From assembly GCA_026389635.1 (NCBI GenBank), contig JAPLHM010000142.1:1-6670 (forward strand): a stretch of 6,670 nt of DNA, written 5' to 3'. A program made the position numbers and the translations under genes. Below the pieces are notes generated by a model. It had not been told where the DNA came from. It worked only from the letters and a program-made list of their open reading frames with translations, and did no database searches. Positions 1 through 5,887 of the stretch are shown piece by piece. Each line of letters starts with the position of its first letter. Positions within the stretch are counted from its first letter, which is position 1. Origin of the DNA: Chloroflexota bacterium (lineage in GTDB: Bacteria; Chloroflexota; Dehalococcoidia; GIF9; UBA5629).

Positions 1-257
1 TCCTCATCCTTCACACCGACCTGTTGCTCAAAGCTGCGGGCGAATTTTTTTACAGAGAAGGTCACCAGCGGTATATGGTATTCTTTGACCTGCGCCAGGA
101 AGGTATCCGTCTTTTCCGATTCACCTGGTTCGCGGCTGCAAAAGACGAATTCTATGCGGGCATCAAGTCTGCCCTTGCGTATAACAGAGACCACCGTGTC
201 TAACAGCTTTTTAGAGCTTTCCCCCCGCGCCGTGGAAAACCACCCGATACTCAGCAT
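1..257 (-). CDS. Formyltransferase-like protein (GART/PurN fold), N-terminal part only
   Basis: Partial gene; only the first 85 codons are inside the window and the reading frame is still open at base 1. The start is ATG at 255-257: an in-frame TAG lies seven codons upstream, and a GGGAG Shine-Dalgarno (266-270) sits 8 bases before it. The protein begins with a hydrophobic strand and a small-residue turn (MLSIGWFSTARGESS), then a helix, a second strand (IEFVFCSRE) and a third (IPLVTFS). This strand-loop-helix layout matches the N-terminal Rossmann-like half of glycinamide ribonucleotide formyltransferases, which use 10-formyltetrahydrofolate. The first loop is not the usual PurN S-G-N-G-S-N form but S-T-A-R-G-E-S-S, so the substrate is uncertain. 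The catalytic Asn-His-Asp region would lie beyond the edge and cannot be checked. It begins 5 bases after the PHP gene, so it is probably cotranscribed. The fold is fairly likely; PurN function itself is not established. Confidence 0.6.
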   Translation of the reverse strand, partial: MLSIGWFSTARGESSKKLLDTVVSVIRKGRLDARIEFVFCSREPGESEKTDTFLAQVKEYHIPLVTFSVKKFARSFEQQVGVKDE

Positions 258-262
258 TCTGT

Positions 263-919
263 CTACTCCCGCCTGCTACGTTTGCCCAACCTTGCCGTGG
301 TGGTTATGAGATGTACCAGCGGGCTGGATTTCCTGCCGTGAAATGTGGCTGCCGCCAGCGAGGTTAAAAATTCCTGCGGGGTGTCGAAATCCGGCATTTC
401 GACAAAAGCATAGCCTATTTCCGATGGGCTATGGCCATCCGATCCGTAGCTGATCAGCTTGCCGTGCCGCCGGGCCAGGCTGCGCGCCTTTTTCTCGGCC
501 CCGGGGAATAAGCTGCGTGAATTGAATACCTCGATGATATCAACCCTGTCCGCCACTTCCTCCAGCATCTTTTCGTCGCGGAAGGCGGATGGCCTGACAC
601 GGTTATAGGGATGGGGTATGCAGACCAGGCCACCCTGCCCGCGGATATGTTTAATGGCCTCGTCCACGCTGATTTTGTCCGGGATATCTTCATGCAGGAA
701 CATGCCCATTATTTCGCCGTAAGGGGTGCGCACCTCCTCGCAGACTATGACCTTGAAAGGCGCTATTTTGCTCATCTCCCTGGCCCCCAGTGTGGTGCCG
801 TGGTCGGCCACCGCAATGCAATTAATGCCTTTGCACCCGCAGGCGTCTATCAGTTGCTGATAAGACATGTAGGAATCAGCCGAGTGCCTGGTATGGACGT
901 GCAGGTCGGCCTTGATCAA
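263..919 (-). CDS. PHP-domain metal-dependent phosphoesterase
   Basis: A 218-residue protein that is essentially one PHP domain, the fold of histidinol phosphatase and of several nucleotide or RNA phosphoesterases; probably cytoplasmic, as no signal peptide or membrane segment is seen. Metal-binding motifs appear in order: D-L-H-V-H-T (H7, H9), D15, V-A-D-H-G (D39, H40), C-E-E-V (E61/E62), I-P-H-P-Y (H103), I-I-E-V-F-N (E130) and G-S-D-G-H-S (D161, H163). The set looks complete enough for a multi-metal hydrolase. In related COG0613-type proteins the strand after the E-E motif often carries a histidine; here it reads Y-G-E-I-M-G, with E69 at about that position. The start is TTG at 917-919, the only usual start codon between the efp stop and the H-V-H motif. 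The gene follows efp by 3 bases and precedes the formyltransferase-like gene by 5. The substrate cannot be told; nucleotide or RNA 5' end processing is possible by family analogy only. The basic tail (A-R-L-G-K-R-S-R-R-E) has no assigned role. Confidence 0.85.
   Translation of the reverse strand: MIKADLHVHTRHSADSYMSYQQLIDACGCKGINCIAVADHGTTLGAREMSKIAPFKVIVCEEVRTPYGEIMGMFLHEDIPDKISVDEAIKHIRGQGGLVCIPHPYNRVRPSAFRDEKMLEEVADRVDIIEVFNSRSLFPGAEKKARSLARRHGKLISYGSDGHSPSEIGYAFVEMPDFDTPQEFLTSLAAATFHGRKSSPLVHLITTTARLGKRSRRE
266..270 (-). promoter_or_regulatory. Ribosome binding site of the formyltransferase-like gene
   Basis: GGGAG on the minus strand lies 8 bases before the ATG at 255-257. It overlaps the stop-codon region of the PHP gene (TAG at 263-265), as expected for a downstream gene in an operon. 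It supports this ATG as the true start. Confidence 0.55.
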
Positions 920-922
920 GGG

Positions 923-1483
923 TTAACTGACCCTTTCTAAGTATTGCCCCGTCCTGGTGTCAACCTTGATGGTATCGCCGGCGTTGAGGAAGAAAGGTAC
1001 CTGGATAGTGATGCCGGTTTCCATGACGGCCGGCTTTCCCCCGGCGCTGGCGGTATTTCCCTTGAACCCGGGGCCGGTCTCGGCGATCTTCAATGCTACC
1101 GATATGGGGAGGTCCACACCGATCGGGACCCCCTTGTGAGTGAGTAATTCAATGTTCATATTTTCTTTGAGGTACTTGATGGTGTCGCCCATCAAACCCT
1201 TGTCCACGGCCGTCTGCTCGTAACTTTCGTTGTCCATGAAGTGATAGAGGTCGCCGTCGCTATAGAGGAACTGCACCTGCCTCCTCTCGAGAAAGGCCTT
1301 GGTGAATTTTTCGCTGGCCTGGAATGATTTCTCCACGATGTGACCGGCTTTGACGTCCCTCAGCCGTATCCTGATCTGGGCCGATCCCCTGCCTACTTTG
1401 ATGTGCTGAAAATCCAGCACCTGGAACAACTGCCCGTCCAGAGTGATGGTGATACCTTTTTTCAGCTCTCCGGCGTCAATCAT
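923..1483 (-). CDS. efp: Translation elongation factor P
   Basis: EF-P binds between the ribosomal P and E sites and speeds peptide-bond formation at consecutive prolines. At 186 residues the protein has the usual family length and the expected three beta-barrel domains: N-terminal KOW-like (about 1-63), central OB (about 64-127) and C-terminal OB (about 128-186). The C-terminus has the family pattern D-T-I-K-V-D-T-R-T-G-Q-Y-L. The loop reaching the peptidyl-transferase centre reads K-V-G-R-G-S-A, with R32 at the tip. Lysine-type EF-P proteins (beta-lysylated in E. coli, 5-aminopentanolylated in B. subtilis) carry lysine there, whereas arginine at position 32 is the residue rhamnosylated by EarP in Pseudomonas and Neisseria. 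No modification enzyme is encoded in this window. The start is ATG at 1481-1483 with a strong GGAGGT site 8 bases upstream. It overlaps the stop of the M24 peptidase gene as ATGA, suggesting translational coupling. Identification is firm; modification state is unknown. Confidence 0.97.
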   Translation of the reverse strand: MIDAGELKKGITITLDGQLFQVLDFQHIKVGRGSAQIRIRLRDVKAGHIVEKSFQASEKFTKAFLERRQVQFLYSDGDLYHFMDNESYEQTAVDKGLMGDTIKYLKENMNIELLTHKGVPIGVDLPISVALKIAETGPGFKGNTASAGGKPAVMETGITIQVPFFLNAGDTIKVDTRTGQYLERVS

Positions 1484-2571
1484 AAGGTTTTACCTCCATT
1501 TAAGCGGGATTTCTTGCCCGCGTTGGTCAGGGCCAGCACTTTGCCGCCGGCAATGGTGACGGTGTCCTCAATCCTGACACCACCCCACCCGGGCAGGTAT
1601 ACCCCCGGCTCGATAGTAAAGACCATATTCTCCGCCAGCATATCATCGCTGGCCGGACCCAGGCGCGGCCCTTCGTGAGCGTCAAGCCCGATGCCGTGCC
1701 CCAGTCCGTGGCCGAAGCACTCCCCGTAGCCCGCCTCATCAATCATACCACGAACCAGGCCGTCCGCAGCGCCGGCGCTCATACCGTCCCTGATCAAAGC
1801 TATGGCCGATGCCTGTGCTCCCAGCACGGTGTTGTAGACGTTATTGAACCTTTCGTCACCCTTCCCCACAACGTAGGTGCGTGTCATGTCGCAGCAGTAG
1901 CCGCCGCACCTGGCCCCCAGATCGATGATTATGGGTTCGCCTGCCGCGATCGGTCTGTCCGTCGGCCTGGCGTGGGGCATAGCCGAGTTCGGACCCGAGG
2001 CTACGATTATCTCGAAAGGTAGCGGCTCGCTGCCCTCCTGCCTGATGAGATTCTCGATTTGCCAGGCTAACTGTTTCTCGGTCAGGCCCGCCTCAATTGA
2101 CGGCATCACATGTTCTAACGCACTGTCTGCCATGGCGCAGGCCCTGGTGATGCAGGCCAGCTCATCCGCATCTTTAACCGCCCGCAGCGGCTCGACCGTG
2201 CTTTTGATGGGAGTGACCTGGAAATCAGTTTTGGCTGCCTGCGCCGCCCGGCAAACGGACCGGTAGGTGGTCAGTGACAGGTGATCGGACTCAACGCCCA
2301 GCCTGCCTATATCCATGCCGCTGACCAGGTCGGCCAGCCAGCCGCTGATATCTCCTTTTATATATAAAACCTCGAAATCGGGTGACTGCTGCCGGGCCTG
2401 CTCTACGTAGCGGAAATCGACCGCCAAACAGGCTCTCAGCGGTGACACGACTATCCAACCCGCGCTGCCGCTGAAACCGGATAGGTAGCGCCTGTTGCCG
2501 GCGGCGCCGATAAGCGCGCCGTCGATCCCGTTTGCAGCGAAGCTGTTGCGAAATGAAGATAGTCGGTTCAA
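1480..2571 (-). CDS. M24 family Xaa-Pro peptidase (aminopeptidase P / prolidase type)
   Basis: A 363-residue cytoplasmic metallopeptidase that should remove an N-terminal residue before proline or split Xaa-Pro dipeptides, using two Mn or Co ions. The N-terminal creatinase-like domain (about 1-125) contains N-R-R-Y-L-S-G-F-S-G-S-A-G. The pita-bread catalytic domain (about 130-355) holds all five metal ligands: D217 (I-D-L-G-A), D228 (C-D-M-T-R-T), H292 (second His of H-G-L-G-H-G-I-G), E321 (T-I-E-P-G-V-Y) and E335 (R-I-E-D-T). H200 and H299 match the second-shell histidines. The size fits the short bacterial PepQ/YqhT-like forms, not the longer E. coli PepP, so aminopeptidase P versus prolidase is left open. 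The start is TTG at 2569-2571 with a G-rich run 7 bases before it. The frame stays open further upstream but offers no ATG, GTG or TTG. It lies 50 bases after topA and overlaps efp by 4. Adjacency of this peptidase and efp is common in bacteria such as Bacillus. Confidence 0.92.
   Translation of the reverse strand: MNRLSSFRNSFAANGIDGALIGAAGNRRYLSGFSGSAGWIVVSPLRACLAVDFRYVEQARQQSPDFEVLYIKGDISGWLADLVSGMDIGRLGVESDHLSLTTYRSVCRAAQAAKTDFQVTPIKSTVEPLRAVKDADELACITRACAMADSALEHVMPSIEAGLTEKQLAWQIENLIRQEGSEPLPFEIIVASGPNSAMPHARPTDRPIAAGEPIIIDLGARCGGYCCDMTRTYVVGKGDERFNNVYNTVLGAQASAIALIRDGMSAGAADGLVRGMIDEAGYGECFGHGLGHGIGLDAHEGPRLGPASDDMLAENMVFTIEPGVYLPGWGGVRIEDTVTIAGGKVLALTNAGKKSRLNGGKTL
1492..1497 (-). promoter_or_regulatory. 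Strong Shine-Dalgarno of efp
   Basis: GGAGGT on the minus strand lies 8 bases before the efp ATG and inside the last codons of the upstream peptidase gene. It is the best ribosome binding site in the window. Combined with the ATGA overlap, it implies efp is translated efficiently in its own right and not only by re-initiation, consistent with the abundance expected of EF-P. Confidence 0.7.
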
Positions 2572-2578
2572 ACTTTTG

Positions 2579-2583
2579 CCCCC
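2579..2583 (-). promoter_or_regulatory. Possible weak ribosome binding site of the M24 peptidase gene
   Basis: A run of five G on the minus strand (2579-2583) lies 7 bases before the TTG at 2569-2571. The spacing is good but the match to the anti-Shine-Dalgarno is partial. It favours TTG over an upstream in-frame CTG, and combined with the TTG suggests modest initiation. Confidence 0.35.
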
Positions 2584-2621
2584 GGTAGCAGCATCGGCGT
2601 TCAGCGCCGGAATCCATTGCG

Positions 2622-4682
2622 TCAGGCCTTCTTTTTGCGGGAAGGGTTGGTTTTACGCGGCCCGAAAATCTTTTTGGTTGTCTTGCACTCCGGGTATTTA
2701 GTGCAGGCCAGAAATTTTCCATAGCGTCCGGTGCGTATGACCATGTCCCCTCCGCAGGTGGGGCACTTCTCGTCGGATGGCTCGGGCGCGGGGCCGCGGT
2801 TAACCGTTAAATTTTTCTTGCCCATACAATTGGGGTAATCCGAGCAGGCCCAGAATTTCCCGAAGCGGCTTGATTTCAATATCATGTCCTTGCCGCACTC
2901 GGGACACTTCTCCTCGGAGGTTATGACCACTTTCTGCTGATTTTCCAGGGCCCTGGCTAAATCGCTCTCAAAAGGTGTGTAGAACGACCTGATAACGGAC
3001 TGGCGGTCCATCGTCCCTTTGGCGATCTCGTCCAGGTCCGTCTCCATCCTGGCTGTGAAATTGTAATCGATGATGTTGGGGAAGTTGCTCACCAGCAGGT
3101 CGTTGACAATAATGCCGATCTCCTCGGGGCGCAGCTTACCGCTATCCTTGAAAACATATTCCCTGTCTATTATGGTGGAGATGATTGGCGCGTAGGTGCT
3201 GGGCCTGCCGATGCCCTTTTGCTCCAGGGCCTTGATCAGCGTTGCCTCGGTGTAGCGTGGGAGTGGCTGGGTGAAGAACTGCGCGGGAAACAGGTCAACC
3301 AGGTTGAGCGGCTCGCCTTCCTTCAACTGGGGGATGGCGGCTGTCTGAAAGTCATCGAACTCGTCTTTCTCCTCGTCGCGCCCCTCTGTATAAAGCGCCG
3401 TAAAACCCGGGAAACTCAGCCTGGAGGCCCTGGTGCGCAGCAGGTAGGTTACGCTGCTATTTTTGCAGTCGGCCTCGATATCCACGGTCAATGTATCGAA
3501 AAGCGCAGCGGACATCTGGCTGGCCACGGCCCTCTTCCAGATAAGGTCATAAAGCTCGTACTGGTCCTTGTTGAGGAATTTCTTGATGCTGGCAGGGTCC
3601 CTGTGCGCCCTGGTCGGCCGTATCGCTTCATGCGCTTCCTGCGCCATCTTGACTTTTTTAGTGAAATGCCTGGCGGCCGATGGCAGGTACTGCTTGGAAA
3701 AATTGGCCGCTATATAGGAACGTATCTCCTCTATGGCCGAAGCCGCTACGTTGGTAGAGTCGGTCCTCATGTAGGTTATCAGTCCGCTATCGCCCTCCTC
3801 TCCGATGGATAATCCTTCATAGAGCTGCTGGGCGACTACCATGGTTTTCTTGACGGTGAAGTGCAGCTTGCGAAAGGCCTCCTGCTGCATGGTGCTGGTA
3901 ATGAAGGGGGGTGATGATTGGCGGACAACCTCCTTTTTCTGTATCGATTTTACCGAGTATTGGGACTCGCGCAGGGCGGATATGACGCTTTCGCAATGGG
4001 CGGTGTCCGGTATGTCTAATTTCCCACCGCCGGCCAGGCCGATGAACGAGACCCTGAAGGGCAAGCTTTTTTTAGCTTTCTGCACCAGTTCAGCTTCAAT
4101 TGTCCAGTATTCCACCGGGATAAACTGCAATATCTCTTTTTCGCGGTCAACGACCAGTCGGACGGCTACCGACTGCACCCTGCCGGCTGAGAGGCCTTTG
4201 AGGACTTTTTTCCACAGCAGCGGGCTCAGTCTGTACCCGACTAAGCGGTCGAGTATACGCCTGGCCTGCTGCGCGTCAACCATCTTCATATCGATGGGCC
4301 GGGGATTTTTAAAGGCATGCTCGACAGCTTCCTGCGTGATCTCGTGGAAGGTCACGCGCCTGAGGGGGATATTATCCTTCTGCAGGTTGGCGGCCTTGAT
4401 CAGGTGCCACGAGATGGCCTCGCCCTCGCGGTCGGGGTCTGTGGCCAAGTATACGGAAGAGGCGCTATTGGCAAGCTCCCTGATCTCTTTGAGCACCGCC
4501 CTTCTCTCAGGGATATTTTTATATTCCGGTTCGAAGTCCTTGTCGATCAATATGCCCAGCCTGTCGGCTGGCAGGTCCCGCACATGCCCCATGGACGCCC
4601 GGATGACGTAGTTTTTACCTAATATTTTGCCTAAGGTCCTGGCCTTGGCCGGTGATTCAACGATTACGAGTTTTACAGTCAT
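2622..4682 (-). CDS. topA: DNA topoisomerase I (type IA)
   Basis: A 686-residue type IA topoisomerase that relaxes negative supercoils by nicking one strand through a 5'-phosphotyrosine link. The TOPRIM domain opens the protein: V-I-V-E-S-P-A-K-A with catalytic E9, then T-D-P-D-R-E-G-E with D82, D84 and E86 for Mg binding. The conserved L-S-A-G-R-V-Q-S-V motif is at 164-172. The active-site tyrosine is Y304 in I-T-Y-M-R-T-D-S-T, and the conserved G-I-G-R-P-S-T-Y-A is at 490-498. Two four-cysteine zinc ribbons close the protein (C593, C596, C613, C619 and C640, C643, C660, C666), followed by a lysine-rich tail. Length is normal for a bacterial TopA with two C-terminal ribbons; E. coli TopA is longer. 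ATG at 4680-4682 is chosen because the TOPRIM strand begins at residue 4. An A-A-G-G-A site is present but only one base from the ATG, unusually close. It starts 25 bases after dprA; the dprA-topA pair also occurs in Bacillus. Confidence 0.98.
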   Translation of the reverse strand: MTVKLVIVESPAKARTLGKILGKNYVIRASMGHVRDLPADRLGILIDKDFEPEYKNIPERRAVLKEIRELANSASSVYLATDPDREGEAISWHLIKAANLQKDNIPLRRVTFHEITQEAVEHAFKNPRPIDMKMVDAQQARRILDRLVGYRLSPLLWKKVLKGLSAGRVQSVAVRLVVDREKEILQFIPVEYWTIEAELVQKAKKSLPFRVSFIGLAGGGKLDIPDTAHCESVISALRESQYSVKSIQKKEVVRQSSPPFITSTMQQEAFRKLHFTVKKTMVVAQQLYEGLSIGEEGDSGLITYMRTDSTNVAASAIEEIRSYIAANFSKQYLPSAARHFTKKVKMAQEAHEAIRPTRAHRDPASIKKFLNKDQYELYDLIWKRAVASQMSAALFDTLTVDIEADCKNSSVTYLLRTRASRLSFPGFTALYTEGRDEEKDEFDDFQTAAIPQLKEGEPLNLVDLFPAQFFTQPLPRYTEATLIKALEQKGIGRPSTYAPIISTIIDREYVFKDSGKLRPEEIGIIVNDLLVSNFPNIIDYNFTARMETDLDEIAKGTMDRQSVIRSFYTPFESDLARALENQQKVVITSEEKCPECGKDMILKSSRFGKFWACSDYPNCMGKKNLTVNRGPAPEPSDEKCPTCGGDMVIRTGRYGKFLACTKYPECKTTKKIFGPRKTNPSRKKKA

Positions 4683-4707
4683 ATCCTTCTCTATAAAAAA
4701 GCTATTT

Positions 4708-5808
4708 TTATTTCAGGCGGCTGTTCAGCGTATAGGTCATGCCGCCTGTTTGCCTGACCAGGCCGTTAAGCTCCATGATTGCCAGGCAGCTTACCACTGT
4801 TGACGTATCCAGTCCGCTGGCCCGGCATATCTCGTCGATGTGAGCCGGTTCCTCGGAAATGTATTTTATTATAATCGATTCATTCCCGATTGGGGTAAGG
4901 GCATCCTGCATCTCGATCTGACGGGCAACCACGGGGAGCCGCAGTTCATCCAGGATATCAAGGTGGTTCCTGACCAACTTGGCGCCCTCCTGGATCAGCC
5001 TGTTGGGTCCGCGACTCATCCCTGAAAGTATGCTGCCCGGCACGGCGAATACCTCCCTGTTTTGATCGAGCGCAAAGCTGACGGTGATAAGCGCGCCGCT
5101 CTTCTCCCCGGACTCCACTACCAGCACACCGCGGCACAGTCCGCTCATGATCCTGTTGCGCCGCGGGAAATTCTCCGGTTTGGGCTTTATCCCCAGGGGA
5201 TGCTCGCTGACTAATGCGCCTCTCTCGATTATATCCTTAGCCAACTTGAGGTTTTCCGGTGGGTAGACGATATCCAGGCCGCAGGCAAACACCGCAATGG
5301 TCCGGCCGCCGGCTTCCAGCGCCGCCCTGTGCGCGATGGTATCGATGCCCCTGGCCAGGCCGCTTATGATGGTTATGCCGTTGAGCGCAAGGTTTCCCAC
5401 GATATCCTCGGTGACCTGTTTGCCGTATGACGTAGCCTTCCTGGTGCCTACTACGGCTACGCTGTCAGCATCCACGGCGGCCAGTTCACCGCGAACGTAT
5501 AATACCGCGGGGTAGTCGTGCGTTTCCTTGAGCAGCGCAGGGTAGTCCGGAGATTCAAAGGTGATTACCTTGATCTTGTACTTCTCGACAAGGGACAAAT
5601 CTTTTTCAAGGTCTATCCCCGGGCGGCAGGCCACCAGGCTATCGGTGGCGCCGGCGTCAAGCCCGGCTTTCAGCAGCTCCGGCCGGGGCGCCTTCCAGGC
5701 ACTCGCAAGTGATCCGAAATGCGCCTTAAGCAGAGATAGCCGCACCTTGCCGATTCCCGGTACCCGGGTGAACCCGATCCAGTATTTGATTTCTTTATCG
5801 TCAGGCAT
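4708..5808 (-). CDS. dprA: DNA-processing protein DprA (Smf)
   Basis: A 366-residue cytoplasmic protein that binds incoming single-stranded DNA and helps load RecA during natural transformation; it is also widespread in bacteria not known to be competent. Three parts can be seen: an N-terminal helical region with a helix-hairpin-helix-like motif (V-P-G-I-G-K, about 16-21); the central Rossmann-like domain (about 80-290); and a C-terminal winged-helix region (about 305-366). The central domain contains V-A-V-V-G-T-R-K-A-T, I-S-G-L-A-R-G-I-D-T-I-A-H, P-R-R-N-R-I-M-S-G-L and V-V-E-S-G-E-K-S-G-A, all hallmarks of the family. All conserved blocks are intact, so the gene looks functional. The start is ATG at 5806-5808. 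No Shine-Dalgarno is visible before it, and a candidate -10 box lies only about 12 bases upstream, so the mRNA may be nearly leaderless. No comE or comF genes are in the window to argue for a full competence system. It appears to be the first gene of the block. Confidence 0.96.
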   Translation of the reverse strand: MPDDKEIKYWIGFTRVPGIGKVRLSLLKAHFGSLASAWKAPRPELLKAGLDAGATDSLVACRPGIDLEKDLSLVEKYKIKVITFESPDYPALLKETHDYPAVLYVRGELAAVDADSVAVVGTRKATSYGKQVTEDIVGNLALNGITIISGLARGIDTIAHRAALEAGGRTIAVFACGLDIVYPPENLKLAKDIIERGALVSEHPLGIKPKPENFPRRNRIMSGLCRGVLVVESGEKSGALITVSFALDQNREVFAVPGSILSGMSRGPNRLIQEGAKLVRNHLDILDELRLPVVARQIEMQDALTPIGNESIIIKYISEEPAHIDEICRASGLDTSTVVSCLAIMELNGLVRQTGGMTYTLNSRLK

Positions 5809-5820
5809 ATAAATCGAGGT

Positions 5821-5847
5821 ATTTTAACACAAGCACGGGGGTTGCAA
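5821..5847 (-). promoter_or_regulatory. Candidate sigma-70-type promoter for dprA and the downstream block
   Basis: On the minus strand TTGCAA (5842-5847, -35-like) and TAAAAT (5821-5826, five of six matches to TATAAT) are separated by 15 bases. That spacing is shorter than the usual 17, so the -35 assignment is weak and the -10 is the better part. Transcription would begin near 5814, leaving a leader of about 6 bases before the dprA ATG. It is the only gap beside a likely operon head, which supports a promoter here even if these exact boxes are wrong. Confidence 0.35.
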
Positions 5848-5887
5848 GAAAAGACGGCCCGGACGGCTAAGTGACCGGTTGGCCGTC
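5846..5887 (-). terminator. Candidate Rho-independent terminator after the patatin gene
   Basis: On the minus strand GACGGCC (5881-5887) pairs with GGCCGTC (5853-5859), a perfect 7-base GC-rich stem followed directly by TTTTCTT (5846-5852). The loop is 21 bases, longer than ideal, and contains the patatin stop codon (TAG, 5867-5869); another GCCGTC copy in the loop (5863-5868) could form an alternative, shorter pairing with the left arm. The stem overlaps the last codons of the gene. It would insulate the patatin transcript from dprA. Confidence 0.4.

Noticed and set aside
85..309. Plus-strand frame of 74 codons opposite the formyltransferase-like gene
   Set aside because: It has no ribosome binding site and no conserved features, and it overlaps a minus-strand frame with clear fold-like pattern, good start context and operon spacing.
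2595..2609. Small hairpin (CGGCG, 5-base loop, CGCCG) just after the topA stop
   Set aside because: It has a stem of only five pairs and no following T-run, so it is not a terminator. At most it is a minor mRNA structure in the 50-base gap before the peptidase gene.
2291..2722. A minus-strand frame of 143 codons across the topA end and peptidase start
   Set aside because: It is out of frame with two confident genes, arginine-rich and low in pattern, and is explained by overlap with topA and the creatinase-like N-terminal domain.
3219..4611. Two long plus-strand reading frames (3219-3812 and 3841-4611) opposite topA
   Set aside because: Both lie entirely within the intact, well-conserved topA on the other strand. 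Their translations show no recognisable domain and read like antisense shadows of a GC-rich gene.
4690..4711. AT-only inverted repeat (ATAAAAA / TTTTTAT) and a TATAGA box between dprA and topA
   Set aside because: An AT-only stem would be too weak for a terminator, and the -10-like box has no convincing -35 at proper spacing. Chance in an AT-rich gap is a sufficient explanation.
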